Part shown: positions 28,516 to 38,785 of the stretch, piece by piece
Numbering within the stretch: position 1 is the stretch's first letter
Layout: every line of letters starts with the position of its first letter
Origin: Hyphomicrobiales bacterium
GTDB lineage: Bacteria; Pseudomonadota; Alphaproteobacteria; Parvibaculales; Parvibaculaceae
Reading direction: 5' to 3'
NCBI GenBank assembly: GCA_016124805.1
Contig: WGND01000001.1
Location: forward strand, 186,001 to 250,000
DNA length: 64,000 nt
Made by a program: the position numbers and the translations under genes
The notes under the pieces: generated by a model
Seen by the model: the letters and a program-made list of their open reading frames with translations, nothing else
Databases searched by the model: none
What the model was told of the DNA's origin: nothing

Positions 28516-29881
28516 ATTTGAGGCAGGTTTCAATCGCAAAGCCGAGCGCGAGCAGTTTCTTTTCGCTGTGCGGGGCAGCTTGCAGCATCATGCCGACGGG
28601 CAGGCCCTGCGCGTCATATCCAACCGGCAGGGTCAAAGCGCAGAGCCCCAGCTGATTGCCCATCGTCGTGTTGCGCAGCGCGCTGACATTGGCCTTGAAA
28701 TAATCCGGCCCGCCTTCAATGAGCGAGGCGATGGGTGGCGGTGTGATCTGCACGCTTGGCAGGATCACCGCATCCACGCCTGCGGTGGTGGCAAGATAGC
28801 GTTGCGCAATATCGCGACGCTGCTGATCAGCTTGCGTGAGGTCGCCCGCTGTCAGTTTGGCACCGGCGAGAACGCGGCTCAGCACAGGCGGGAAAATCGA
28901 CTCGCCATGGGTTTCGAGCATTTCATGCCAGTTGGCATAGGCTTCGGCGACGAGACGGCTTTGGGTTGGCGACCAGGCCAGCGCATTGATTTCGTCGAGC
29001 TCGGGCAGCGCTGTTTCAATGATGCGCGCGCCGGCGCGAATGAGATGATGGATCGCATTGTTGAGCGCATCGGCAATACCGGCATCCAGTCCCTCCCAGG
29101 CGATGCCGCCGGGCAAAAGAAACACGGCCTGCGAGAGATCGGCGGGGTGCAGGGATTTGGGGGCCTGACCCGTCAGCACATCAAACAGCGCATCGGCGTC
29201 ACGGACATCTTTTGTGAGCGGCCCAACCGTGTCGAAGCTTTGCGACAGCGGCAGCACGCCTTCAAGCGACACGCGGCCTGTCGTTGTCTTGAGACCGACA
29301 AGATTGTTCCAGGCCGCAGGGATGCGCACCGAGCCGCCGGTATCGGTGCCGATCGCGGCGGCACAAAAGCCGCGCGCAACCGAGACAGCCGCGCCCGAGG
29401 AGGAGCCCCCCGGCACGCGCTCAACTTCCGGGTCGAAGGCATTGGCGGGCGTGCCGAAATGCGGATTGATGCCGAGACCTGAAAAGGCAAGCTCCGTCAT
29501 ATTGGTCTTGCCCATGGCGATGAGGCCCGCCCGTGTCGCGCGCGCCAGCACCTCGGCGTCGCGGTGGGGCACCCGGTCCTTCAGCGGCAGGGTACCTGCG
29601 GAGGTCGCTGTGCCCGCGCTGTCGAAAAGGTCCTTCCAGGAGATCGGCACGCCATCAAGCGGGTGGCGCCGCAGGCCGACCTTGGCGCGCGCATGGGCGC
29701 CATCGGCTTCGGCGAGCGCGCGGGCTTCCATCAGATGGGCAAAGACGCGCTTTGCCGGATCGCCAGCCTTTGCCTGCGCCAGAAAAAAGCGCGTCAGCTC
29801 GCGCGGGTCGCAGGCCCCGCTCTCAATGGCGCGCCCGAGCGCCAGCGCTGTCTGGCCTGCCGGATTGTCGATTTTGGTCAT
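28514..29881 (-). CDS. amidase (amidase signature family)
   Basis: LDGVPISWKDLFDSAGTATSAGT..., GGSSSGAAVSVARGFCAAAIGTDTGGSVRIPAAWN (Ser-Ser-Lys triad context); start MTKIDNPAG. Confidence 0.93.
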   Translation of the reverse strand: MTKIDNPAGQTALALGRAIESGACDPRELTRFFLAQAKAGDPAKRVFAHLMEARALAEADGAHARAKVGLRRHPLDGVPISWKDLFDSAGTATSAGTLPLKDRVPHRDAEVLARATRAGLIAMGKTNMTELAFSGLGINPHFGTPANAFDPEVERVPGGSSSGAAVSVARGFCAAAIGTDTGGSVRIPAAWNNLVGLKTTTGRVSLEGVLPLSQSFDTVGPLTKDVRDADALFDVLTGQAPKSLHPADLSQAVFLLPGGIAWEGLDAGIADALNNAIHHLIRAGARIIETALPELDEINALAWSPTQSRLVAEAYANWHEMLETHGESIFPPVLSRVLAGAKLTAGDLTQADQQRRDIAQRYLATTAGVDAVILPSVQITPPPIASLIEGGPDYFKANVSALRNTTMGNQLGLCALTLPVGYDAQGLPVGMMLQAAPHSEKKLLALGFAIETCLK

Positions 29882-29999
29882 GGCGTTCCTGTTCCTCCGG
29901 CGGGCAGAATAGGCAGGCGAGCGTGATGCGTCTATCGGTCCCGCTCGCCCGTCCGGCTCCAGACTGGACTTTCGCCCTCCAGCGGACGATCTTTGCCTT

Positions 30000-31229
30000 A
30001 TGAGCAAGATTTATCAGAGCGATGTCGTGATTGTGGGCGGCGGGCTGGCAGGCCTGCCGCTGGCCCTGGCACTCGCCCAGGGCGGGCTGGAGGTCACGGT
30101 CGTCGACAGTCTCGATCCTGCCCATGTGACGGGGGCAGGCTTTGACGGGCGTGTCTCGGCCATCGCCTTTGCCTCCTGCCGCATGTTTGCCGAACTGGGG
30201 GTCACGCAGCATCTTGCAGGCCAGATGCAGCCCATCAACGACATCATCGTTTCGGACGGGCGCGTGCGCGAGGGCGCGGCACCGACCTTTCTGCATTTCG
30301 ACCATCAGGAGATCGGCGATGAACCGCTCGGCCATCTGATTGAAAACCGCCATATCCGCATCGCCCTTCAAAAGGCAGTGGAAGCTGAACCGCGCATAAG
30401 GCTTCTTGCGCCTTGTTCCGTGACATCGGTTGAATATGGCGCACGCGCGGTGGCGACGCTTTCCGATGGCGCGCGGGTGGAAGCCGCCCTCTGCTTTGCA
30501 GCGGACGGACGCGGCTCGCCCACACGGCAGGCCGCCGGTATCAAGACGGTCGGCTGGAGCTACAACCAGACCGGCATTGTCTGCACCGTCGAACATGAAT
30601 TGCCCCATGAAGGCATCGCGCAGGAATATTTCCTGCCCGGCGGGCCCTTTGCCATTCTGCCCATGACGGGCAATCGCGCCTCGCTTGTCTGGACCGAACG
30701 CACGGCGGATGCCAAAGCGCTGCTGGCACTGGATGATGCGGGCTTTGCCGAAGAGATGCGGGACCGCTTTGGAGACTATCTCGGGGTCTGCGCGCCTGTC
30801 GGCCCGCGCTGGTCCTATCCGCTGACGCTGCAGCTTGCGCGCGACTATATCCGCCCGCGTCTGGCACTCGTCGCCGATGCGGCCCATGGCATTCATCCGA
30901 TTGCCGGGCAGGGGCTCAATCTCGGCCTGCGCGATGTTGCTGCCGCCGCCGAAGTGGTGGTTGATGCCTCGCGTCTCGGTCTTGATATCGGCGCGCTCAC
31001 CGTGCTCGAAAATTACCAGCGCTGGCGGCGCTTCGACAATGTCGCCCTGTCGCTGATGATGGACGGCATGAACCGGCTCTTCTCAAACGACATTGGCCCC
31101 TTGCGTCTGGCGCGGGATCTGGGTCTGGGTGTTGTCAATCAGATCGGGCCGATGCGGCGTCTCTTCATGCGTCATGCCGGTGGTGTCGTCGGCGATCTGC
31201 CCCGGCTATTGCGCGGCAAAGCGATCTGA
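30000..31229 (+). CDS. UbiH/UbiF-family FAD-dependent monooxygenase
   Basis: DVVIVGGGLAGLPLALALAQGGLEVTVVDS; LVADAAHGIHPIAGQGLNLGLRDV. Confidence 0.92.
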   Translation: MSKIYQSDVVIVGGGLAGLPLALALAQGGLEVTVVDSLDPAHVTGAGFDGRVSAIAFASCRMFAELGVTQHLAGQMQPINDIIVSDGRVREGAAPTFLHFDHQEIGDEPLGHLIENRHIRIALQKAVEAEPRIRLLAPCSVTSVEYGARAVATLSDGARVEAALCFAADGRGSPTRQAAGIKTVGWSYNQTGIVCTVEHELPHEGIAQEYFLPGGPFAILPMTGNRASLVWTERTADAKALLALDDAGFAEEMRDRFGDYLGVCAPVGPRWSYPLTLQLARDYIRPRLALVADAAHGIHPIAGQGLNLGLRDVAAAAEVVVDASRLGLDIGALTVLENYQRWRRFDNVALSLMMDGMNRLFSNDIGPLRLARDLGLGVVNQIGPMRRLFMRHAGGVVGDLPRLLRGKAI

Positions 31230-31231
31230 GG

Positions 31232-31615
31232 TCAATCGCGGCTCAGGCCTTCGCGTTCAAGCGCGGTCAGATAATCCGTCCAGATTTTTTCCTGATCGCG
31301 GCCCAGCCGGTAAAGCGTTTCCCAGGTGAAGAGACCGCTGTCATGGCCATCATCAAAAATGATGCGCAGCGCGTAATTGCCGACGGGCTCAAGCCCCGTG
31401 ATGCCGATCCGGCGCATGCCGCCAATTGTTTTCTTGGTGCTGGCCCCATGGCCCTGCACTTCGGCGCTGGGGCTTTCCACGCGCAGATATTCCGCAGGCA
31501 GATCAAAATGCGCGCCATCCTCGAAACTGACGGAGAGAAGGCGTTCGGCTTTTTTGAGCTTGATGTCAGTCGGCCAGGCAGGGCCTTGCGGCGTCTCTTG
31601 CAACGTCTGGCTCAT
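31232..31615 (-). CDS. DUF971 domain protein
   Basis: [44 protein letters not shown]...[25 protein letters not shown]. Confidence 0.9.
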   Translation of the reverse strand: MSQTLQETPQGPAWPTDIKLKKAERLLSVSFEDGAHFDLPAEYLRVESPSAEVQGHGASTKKTIGGMRRIGITGLEPVGNYALRIIFDDGHDSGLFTWETLYRLGRDQEKIWTDYLTALEREGLSRD

Positions 31616-31821
31616 TCATCATCCAGCGAGCGGGCTTCATCGACCAGCATGATCGGAATGCCATCGCGGATCGGGAAGGCAAGACGGGCCTTTTCCGAAA
31701 TCAGTTCCTGCCGCTCGCGATCATAGCTCAGCGTCGTCTTGGTCAGCGGACAGACGAGAATTTCCAGCAGCTTGGGATCGACTTCATTATGGGCCGGGCG
31801 GGCCGCATTGGCTTGCGTCAT
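31612..31821 (-). CDS. Trm112 family protein
   Basis: [50 protein letters not shown]. Confidence 0.92.
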   Translation of the reverse strand: MTQANAARPAHNEVDPKLLEILVCPLTKTTLSYDRERQELISEKARLAFPIRDGIPIMLVDEARSLDDE

Positions 31822-31857
31822 GGGTCTTGAACTTTCCTGAGCGTCTTGTGCTTTTAC

Positions 31858-32541
31858 CTACTGGATGGGTTTATCGGATTGCGAGGCCTGCTGCAAAGCC
31901 TGTTCGGTGATCGCGATCAGCATCTGGTTGCGGTCTTCCAGCGTCGGGGCTTCCAGCAGGGCCTGCTTCTCACGCGGACCATAGGGGCTGACAATGCTGA
32001 GCGAATTGACCAGCGTTTCATTGCCCGAAAGCTTGATGGTGCGCCAGTCGGCCTGCAGCCCGTGGGTATCTAGATATTCCTTCAGGATTTCGAGCAGCCG
32101 GTCCCGGCTCACATCCTCCTGGCCATAGCCCATCACCAGATCCTCGCTGAAGGGCTCCCAGTCCACTTCCACCTGACGATAGGGGGTCATGGTTTCCAGT
32201 TCATTCTCGATGCGGAAGCGGGCAATCCCCGTCAGCGTGATCAGGACGCGCCCGTCGCCCGTTTCGGCATAGGACGTCAGGCGGCCCGCGCAACCTATCT
32301 TGTGCAACGGTGGCTTGGTGTCGCTGTTGCGCGAGGCGGCAATGGCTTCGTCGCCATCGGGCTGCACCATGCCGATGATGCGGCTGCCGCGCAGCGTGTC
32401 GTCGATCATTTTCAGATAGCGCGGCTCGAAAATATTCAGCGGCAGCTGACAGCGCGGCAGCAGCAGCGCGCCCGCCAGCGGAAAAACCGGGATCACACGG
32501 GGGAGGTCTTCAATGCTGCGATATTGTCCGGTCAGCTCCAT
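31858..32541 (-). CDS. LON peptidase substrate-binding domain protein
   Basis: IPVFPLAGALLLPRCQLPLNIFEPRYLKMIDDTL...IGMVQP. Confidence 0.92.
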   Translation of the reverse strand: MELTGQYRSIEDLPRVIPVFPLAGALLLPRCQLPLNIFEPRYLKMIDDTLRGSRIIGMVQPDGDEAIAASRNSDTKPPLHKIGCAGRLTSYAETGDGRVLITLTGIARFRIENELETMTPYRQVEVDWEPFSEDLVMGYGQEDVSRDRLLEILKEYLDTHGLQADWRTIKLSGNETLVNSLSIVSPYGPREKQALLEAPTLEDRNQMLIAITEQALQQASQSDKPIQ

Positions 32542-32559
32542 AAAAGAGATCTTCCTGAT

Positions 32560-33477
32560 TTAACTAAAGAGAATCGATGAGAGGCGGCGGCGTCCGTAAA
32601 GCGTGGCCTCGTCCTTGGGGCCATAGGCCTCGAAAAACTCGACAAGCTGCTTGCGGGCGGCTTCCTCGTTCCATGTGCGGTCATATTCAACGCTGATCAG
32701 AAGCTGGTCGACAGCGCCTTCGCGGTCGCCCCTGGCATTGAGCGCCAACGCAAGATCGAAGCGGGCCTGATGGTCTTTGGGATTGGCGGCGATGCGCGCC
32801 TCAAGCTCGGCGGTGTCGCCCAGGTCACCAGCCTTCTCGGCCAGCGACAGCGCGGCTTCGGCTGCCTTGTAATCCACGTCATTCTTGCCATCGGGGCGCA
32901 CCAGACCTAGTGTCTGGCGGGCGCGGTCGAGGTCGCCGGTGGCCAGATAGCAGCGCGCCAGACCGGCCACGGCGGCGGGCAGGCCGGGCTCGTCCTGAAT
33001 GGCCTGGGCAAAAGCCTGCGCGGCCAGATTGATGTCACCAGCCTCAAGCGCTTCCCCACCTGCCGCCACAAGCTCCTCGGCGGGGGTAACGGTTTCGCCG
33101 CCGGTCAGCGTTTCGATGAAGCTGCGCACCTGGCTTTCAGGCAGCGCGCCCATGAAGCCATCCACCGGCTGGCCGTTCTTGAAGGCAAAGACGGCGGGGA
33201 TCGACTGCACGCGCAGCTGCTGGGCGACGGCCGGATGCTCGTCAATATTCATTTTGACGAGTTTCACCGCGCCGCGCGCGGCCATCACGGCCTTTTCCAG
33301 TACGGGCGTCAGCTGCTTGCAGGGGCCGCACCAGGGCGCCCAGAAATCGACCAGCACGGGGACCTCGCGCGAGGCCTCGATCACGTCTTTGGCGAAGGTC
33401 TGGGTCGTTGTGTCCTTGATGAGGTCGCCTGCCGCTGCCGGATTTGCCGCGCCTGCGCTGCCAATATTCAGTTCCAT
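32560..33477 (-). CDS. thioredoxin-TPR co-chaperone (CnoX/YbbN-like)
   Basis: VLVDFWAPWCGPCKQLTPVLEKA plus C-terminal TPR-like region. Confidence 0.9.
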   Translation of the reverse strand: MELNIGSAGAANPAAAGDLIKDTTTQTFAKDVIEASREVPVLVDFWAPWCGPCKQLTPVLEKAVMAARGAVKLVKMNIDEHPAVAQQLRVQSIPAVFAFKNGQPVDGFMGALPESQVRSFIETLTGGETVTPAEELVAAGGEALEAGDINLAAQAFAQAIQDEPGLPAAVAGLARCYLATGDLDRARQTLGLVRPDGKNDVDYKAAEAALSLAEKAGDLGDTAELEARIAANPKDHQARFDLALALNARGDREGAVDQLLISVEYDRTWNEEAARKQLVEFFEAYGPKDEATLYGRRRLSSILFS

Positions 33478-33550
33478 CTTTCCTGACCCTAAATGCGCGG
33501 CTGTTGCCGCTTCCCCATGAGATGGGGCGCTTTAATGAGAGAACAATGGT

Positions 33551-34156
33551 TTAGCGGCCTTTCTCTGCCGAGGCAAAGCTCGTGTCGTCGCCTGCAGGCG
33601 CCGTGCCGGGTGTCGCCTCCACAAGGTCCAGTACCAGTGGTTCGTGGCCGGTCAGGGCCAGAAAGGCCAGCAGATTTGCCCGGGAAATGGCCGTTGTCGC
33701 GGTATTTTCAAGGGGGTGATAATGCAGCTGGTCATGCGCCATCATGGGGGCGTCCAGCACCAGCCTGACGCGCTGGGCCCTGTCATTGACGAGGGCAAAG
33801 GGCGTCACCGAGCCCGGCCGCACGCCTAATATGTCCCCGAGCAGGTCTGGATTGGCAAAGGAGAGGCGCGCGGACCCCAGCGGCTTTGAGAGCGTATTGA
33901 GCCTTATGGTGCGCTCTTCCAGCGTCACGATCAGCCAGAACTGGCCCTTTTTGTCCTTGAGGAAGAGGTTTTTGCAGAAACCGCCCGTCCAGCCGAGCTG
34001 CGCGCGGTCAGCCTGCGCGTCTTCCACCGTGTGATGGGGCCGATGAAACTTCGTCTCGGCCTCAATCCCCTGTGCCGCCAGCCAGGACAGGAAATCACGC
34101 GCTGTTGTGAGGCGCGGGCGGCTTTGCATGGCAGGGGATGGCGACATCTCGGTCAT
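33551..34156 (-). CDS. prolyl-tRNA editing domain protein (YbaK/ProX-like)
   Basis: GGFCKNLFLKDKKGQFWLIVTLEERTIRLNTLSKPLGSARLSFANPDLLGDILGVRPGSVTPFALVND. Confidence 0.88.
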   Translation of the reverse strand: MTEMSPSPAMQSRPRLTTARDFLSWLAAQGIEAETKFHRPHHTVEDAQADRAQLGWTGGFCKNLFLKDKKGQFWLIVTLEERTIRLNTLSKPLGSARLSFANPDLLGDILGVRPGSVTPFALVNDRAQRVRLVLDAPMMAHDQLHYHPLENTATTAISRANLLAFLALTGHEPLVLDLVEATPGTAPAGDDTSFASAEKGR

Positions 34157-34327
34157 CGCCTATCCTCGCCCTGAAGAGGGGGCTTTTTCAAGGGCATGGC
34201 GTCGGCGTGACAGGTGGCGGCGACGGGTGGGGCGATCATCAATCCCCTCTTGCAAAGCCCCGAATGTTGGGTCATAACACGGCCCTCGCAAGTGGTGAGC
34301 CGGTTCCGGTTCACTTGCAGAACCGAT

Positions 34328-34402
34328 GCGGGCGTAGCTCAGGGGTAGAGCACAACCTTGCCAAGGTTGGGGTCGGGCGTTCGAATCGCCTCGCCCGCTC
34401 CA
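34328..34402 (+). tRNA. tRNA-Gly (anticodon GCC), CCA encoded
   Basis: GCGGGCG acceptor / CGCCCGC closing, TTGCCAA anticodon loop in CAACC/GGTTG stem, GTTCGAATC T-loop, terminal TCCA. Confidence 0.96.
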
Positions 34403-34428
34403 GTTTTTCTGGAATATCGGTATGTAAG

Positions 34429-34453
34429 ACGGCCCCTCTTCGGGGCCGTTTTT
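34429..34453 (+). terminator. intrinsic terminator after tRNA-Gly
   Basis: ACGGCCCC-tcttc-GGGGCCGT followed by TTTT. Confidence 0.85.
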
Positions 34454-34659
34454 CATTTGCGGGGCATCATCATTATTCCTGCTGCGAAAGCGCTTTGACT
34501 TCTCATACACCTCCATTGTGGATGGGAAAAAGAGTATTGCTGCTTGTGAAACAAGCCTGTCAAATGATAAGAACAAACAAAGAACTTAGAATGTTTGAAA
34601 TCAGTTCTTGAACTCAGGCAACACTACATGTTGCATATTGCATAAAGGGGAATAACGAT

Positions 34660-35619
34660 ATGCTGACATCGGTAGAACTTTGCGCTGGCGCGGGCGGTCA
34701 AGCTCTTGGGCTTGAGAATGCGGGCTTCAATCACACAGCTCTCGTCGAGATCGACAAGCATTGTTGCAATACGCTTCGGCACAACCGGCCTGAATGGAAT
34801 GTTCTTGAACAGGACATTCGACTTTTCAAGGAAAAGGCATCTGATTTCAGCGGAATCGACCTTTTGGCGGGAGGGTTACCTTGTCCGCCATTTTCTGTCG
34901 CGGGTAAGCAGCTTGGCGAAAAAGACGAACGCAATCTTTTCAATGACGCCATCGATATTATTGATGCTGCAAGACCTCGGGCCGTAATCATTGAAAATGT
35001 GCGAGGTTTTCTTGATGCTGTTTTCCTTGATTACCGAGAGCGTCTCAAAGGGCAACTGGACAAACTTGGCTACAGGGCGGATTGGCATCTGCTGAATGCT
35101 AGTGACTATGGCGTTCCCCAGCTTCGTCCGCGCGTTGTGATCGTTGCGCTTCCAAAGGATCGTGCGGACCAGTTTGATTGGCTCAATCTCAAGAGAAAAA
35201 ATCCACCTACAGTCGGTGAGGCCCTGCACGATCTGATGGCTTCGCGAGGTTGGCGTGGCGCAGACACGTGGCGTGATAAGGCAAATGAGATCGCCCCCAC
35301 GATTGTTGGTGGTTCAAAAAAACATGGTGGTCCCGATCTTGGTCCGACAAGAGCAAGGCAAGCTTGGGCTTCACTGGGTGTTGAGGGCCGCACGATCGCT
35401 CCCGAAGCGCCTGATGTCTTCCATCAAGGCATGCCGCGTCTCACCGTGCCGATGGTTGCTCGAATTCAGGGTTTTCCCGACAATTGGCACTTCACGGGTG
35501 CAAAGACAAATGCTTACAAACAAGTCGGCAATGCCTTCCCGCCGCCTGTTGCTCAAGCCGTTGCCACAGAGGTCGCCAGAGTGCTGCGGAAACGTGTTCT
35601 GTATGCGGTGAGCGCTTAA
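34660..35619 (+). CDS. DNA (cytosine-5-)-methyltransferase
   Basis: Motif I VELCAGAGGQALGLENAGF, IV GGLPCPPFSVAGKQ, VI ENVRGF, VIII LLNASDYGVPQLRPRVVIVAL, IX RIQGFPDNW, X YKQVGNAFPPPVAQAV. Confidence 0.95.
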   Translation: MLTSVELCAGAGGQALGLENAGFNHTALVEIDKHCCNTLRHNRPEWNVLEQDIRLFKEKASDFSGIDLLAGGLPCPPFSVAGKQLGEKDERNLFNDAIDIIDAARPRAVIIENVRGFLDAVFLDYRERLKGQLDKLGYRADWHLLNASDYGVPQLRPRVVIVALPKDRADQFDWLNLKRKNPPTVGEALHDLMASRGWRGADTWRDKANEIAPTIVGGSKKHGGPDLGPTRARQAWASLGVEGRTIAPEAPDVFHQGMPRLTVPMVARIQGFPDNWHFTGAKTNAYKQVGNAFPPPVAQAVATEVARVLRKRVLYAVSA

Positions 35620-35682
35620 CTTTCCAAGAAAGAACCAATGTGACACCTTATCTGGAAATGGATATTTCCGGGGCGGAACGCA

Positions 35683-36594
35683 TTGAAAAAGAATATTCCC
35701 GAAAGCGTGGTTGTTCCGGAACACCCAGACTATGAACTGCTGACTTCTATTGCTGCAGATATTGTAAGTCGTGCGGGTGGCGCTGACGCGATTGCAGATA
35801 AGTTTCCATCAATGCTTCGAGGGTGCATTGATGATGTGATTATGACGCCGAAGACGGGCAGGCGGTCTTATGATGAACTGGAGAAGACTGAAAAAACATA
35901 TATTGGCACACGAGTCGAAATTGAGCTCCGTGCAATGTTGCATTTGCCGAAAGGGCGCCTGGATACAGTGATATCGGGCCACGATGTGGACATCAAGAAT
36001 ACGATGGGCAGTAACTGGATGATACCAACTGAAGCGATAAATCATCCATGTATACTGATCGCCGCTGATGAAAGTAGCGCTCTTTGTTACCTCGGCCTTT
36101 TCGTCGCCAAACCAGACTATCTGACACTTGGTCAAAATAAGGATTCGAAAAAAAGCCTTTCGGCTGAGGGCTTTAAGAATATTCTGTGGCTTTTAAGGGA
36201 AGTCCCTTACCCATCCAATTTTTGGCGCGGCGTCCCTTTGCGTGCAGTGGATAGAATTTTCAAGGCCAGTTCTGGGAATAGACGTGTGGAAACGCTGTTC
36301 CGTGAGATTCAGGCTGTGCCAATCACCCGGGATGTTATCGAAGCGGTTGCCCAGCAGAGAGACTTCATGCGACGTCTTCGTGCGGATGATGGGAGGGGGA
36401 CGCGCGATGTTCTGGCAAAAGAAGGAATACTGCTTCTGTCAGGTGACTATGACTCCGCTTTGATTGGAGCCCTAAAACTGTCCCCTTGCGCTGGCAGCGA
36501 GTTTATTTCGTATAGGCCAAAATCTCAGGACGAGATTGATTTAGTCGGCCGACATGGCATCCATCTTGATGCGGGTATATTTCGACCCGAGTGA
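35683..36594 (+). CDS. NaeI-family type II restriction endonuclease
   Basis: [55 protein letters not shown] and [50 protein letters not shown] align with recalled NaeI sequence; follows the methyltransferase directly. Confidence 0.87.
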   Translation: MKKNIPESVVVPEHPDYELLTSIAADIVSRAGGADAIADKFPSMLRGCIDDVIMTPKTGRRSYDELEKTEKTYIGTRVEIELRAMLHLPKGRLDTVISGHDVDIKNTMGSNWMIPTEAINHPCILIAADESSALCYLGLFVAKPDYLTLGQNKDSKKSLSAEGFKNILWLLREVPYPSNFWRGVPLRAVDRIFKASSGNRRVETLFREIQAVPITRDVIEAVAQQRDFMRRLRADDGRGTRDVLAKEGILLLSGDYDSALIGALKLSPCAGSEFISYRPKSQDEIDLVGRHGIHLDAGIFRPE

Positions 36595-36662
36595 CCGCTA
36601 TTTGTCGCTGTGGCCAAATAAGGCTAGTTTCGCGCGCCTTTCACCTTTTCAGAAAAACGATC

Positions 36663-37175
36663 ATGTCCGATTTCCCCGATTTCAAAGAAACAGATGCCTG
36701 CCCCTGTGGCTCGGGCAAGACCTTCGGTGACTGCTGCGCGCCCTATCTGGCGGGCAGCGCCCTGCCGCCCAGCCCCGAAGCGCTGATGCGCTCGCGCTAT
36801 TCAGCCTTTGCCACGCACAATATCGACTATCTGGAATCGACCTTGCTGCCCGGCACGCGCGATGATTTTGACCGCGACGGCGTCAGGGAATGGGCCGAAG
36901 GCGCAACATGGACCGGCCTTGAGGTGCGCCATACCGAGGCAGGCGGGCCGATGGACCAGACAGGTGTCGTTGAATTCATCGCGCATTTCTCGATGCAGGG
37001 TGAGCCCCGCCTGCATCACGAGACCAGCAGCTTTGTCCGTCAGGATGGCCGCTGGTGGTATGTCGACGGGATCATGGGTGCGCGGCCGCGCAAGGTTGAA
37101 AAAATCGGCCGCAATGATCCCTGCAGCTGCGGCTCCGGCAAGAAATACAAGAAATGCTGCGGTCAGGCCGCCTGA
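36663..37175 (+). CDS. YchJ-family SEC-C motif protein
   Basis: N-terminal [19 protein letters not shown] and C-terminal [19 protein letters not shown] zinc motifs. Confidence 0.92.
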   Translation: MSDFPDFKETDACPCGSGKTFGDCCAPYLAGSALPPSPEALMRSRYSAFATHNIDYLESTLLPGTRDDFDRDGVREWAEGATWTGLEVRHTEAGGPMDQTGVVEFIAHFSMQGEPRLHHETSSFVRQDGRWWYVDGIMGARPRKVEKIGRNDPCSCGSGKKYKKCCGQAA

Positions 37176-37318
37176 CAAGCCCGATATAAGCGCGCCTTCA
37201 ACCCGTCTCGCGGCTTCCGTGAGGCTGCGTTTCATGCTCCAATCCGGCGTCGTTTTTCGGCCCTCACCGCAGCGTCAGATTGCGGGGGCCGGAAACGCAT
37301 GATCGGGAGGGTCGCAGG

Positions 37319-38785
37319 GTGAGTGCAGGACAGGATGCCGGCGAATTTGCGGGCGCGGGAAATTTTGGTCTCAAGGCAGGCGAACAGCTTTCCGCTACCG
37401 GCGACAAGGCCGCCGACCTCAAGGGGCAATATAGCTGGGCCCTGTTTCACTGGGCGCGCGACGCCTTTGTGATCATCATCACGATCTATATTTTCGGCCC
37501 CTATTTCACCAATTATGTCGTCAGCGATCCGGTGCTCGGTCAGGAGATCTGGGGCCATATCAATGGCTTTGCAGGGATTATCGTGGCGCTGACCGCGCCC
37601 TTTCTGGGCGCCATTGCCGACATGGCGGGACGTCGCAAGCCATGGATCATTGCCATGGTCGCCATCATGGTGCCCGCCACCTTTGCGCTCTGGTGGGCGC
37701 TGCCGGGCGAAGCAGGCTTGAGCATCTACCAGATCGCGGCCCTGCTGATTGCCGTCTCCGTCGCCTTCACCTGGTCGGAAGTCTTTCACAATTCCATGCT
37801 GCCCTCGGTCGCGCCGCAGTCGCGCATCGGCTTTCTCTCCGGCCTCGGGCTCGCGCTTGCCAATGTCTCGGCGCTGACGCTGCTCTGCTTCATGCTCTAT
37901 GCCTTCATGCTGCCGGGCCATGTCACATGGTCCTTCATTCCCGCCATGCCGCTTTTCGGCATTGATCAGGCCGCGCATGAAAACAGTCGCATCGCCGGTC
38001 CCATCATTGCGACATGGCTTTTCTTCTTCACGCTGCCGCTGCTCTTTTTCACGCCGGACACACCGCGCAATCGCGCCGTCAGCATGGCGCAGGCAGGGCG
38101 CATGGGGGTCATGCGCGTGCTGCGCACCGTTCGCCAGCTCCGGCAATATCGCAATGTCGCGACCTATCTGCTCGCCCGCATGTTCTATAATGACGGCCAG
38201 TCGGCCGTGCTCATTTTCGGCGGCGTCTATGCGGCGGGCATTTTCCACTGGGATGCCTTGACGCTGACGATCTATGGCATCGTGCTGTCGATCTTTGCCG
38301 TGGGAGGCGGCTTCTTCGGGGGCTGGCTTGACGACACATTCGGTTCGCGCACGGCAATCCTTGTCTCCATCGGCGGCACCATTCTCGGTGTGCTGATGGC
38401 GGTTTCGATCACGCCGGAATTGATTTTCTTTGTCCCTTTTGATCCGGCGACACCCCCTGTCTGGGACATGCCGTTCTTTCGCACGCTGCCCGAACTTCTC
38501 TTTGTCTTTGTGGTGATCTTCATCGCGATCAACATTACGGCGGCCTATGCCAACAGCCGCACCATGCTGGCGCGCATTGCGCCCAATGAAAAAATGTCGG
38601 AATTTTTTGGCCTTTATGCCCTGTCCGGCACGGTCACCGCTTTTCTCGGGCCGCTTCTTGTCGGCACGGTGACCGGCATATTTCATAGCCAGCGCGCAGG
38701 TTTTGCGTCCGTATTAATCTTGCTTGTTGTCGGCCTCGCCCTCATTCTGCTGGTTCGTGAAGAGCGGGCGGAGGCAGTTGATTGA
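37319..38785 (+). CDS. MFS transporter (UMF1-like)
   Basis: About 12 hydrophobic segments, MAGRRKPWIIAM loop, [40 protein letters not shown]; likely GTG start at 37319. Confidence 0.88.
   Translation: MSAGQDAGEFAGAGNFGLKAGEQLSATGDKAADLKGQYSWALFHWARDAFVIIITIYIFGPYFTNYVVSDPVLGQEIWGHINGFAGIIVALTAPFLGAIADMAGRRKPWIIAMVAIMVPATFALWWALPGEAGLSIYQIAALLIAVSVAFTWSEVFHNSMLPSVAPQSRIGFLSGLGLALANVSALTLLCFMLYAFMLPGHVTWSFIPAMPLFGIDQAAHENSRIAGPIIATWLFFFTLPLLFFTPDTPRNRAVSMAQAGRMGVMRVLRTVRQLRQYRNVATYLLARMFYNDGQSAVLIFGGVYAAGIFHWDALTLTIYGIVLSIFAVGGGFFGGWLDDTFGSRTAILVSIGGTILGVLMAVSITPELIFFVPFDPATPPVWDMPFFRTLPELLFVFVVIFIAINITAAYANSRTMLARIAPNEKMSEFFGLYALSGTVTAFLGPLLVGTVTGIFHSQRAGFASVLILLVVGLALILLVREERAEAVD

Noticed and set aside
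34328-36660. Integrase-style island with att repeats at tRNA-Gly
   Set aside because: I looked for a second copy of the tRNA 3' end (GGCGTTCGAATCGCCTCGCCCGCTCCA) near 36600 and saw none, and there is no integrase gene. Horizontal origin rests only on composition and gene content.
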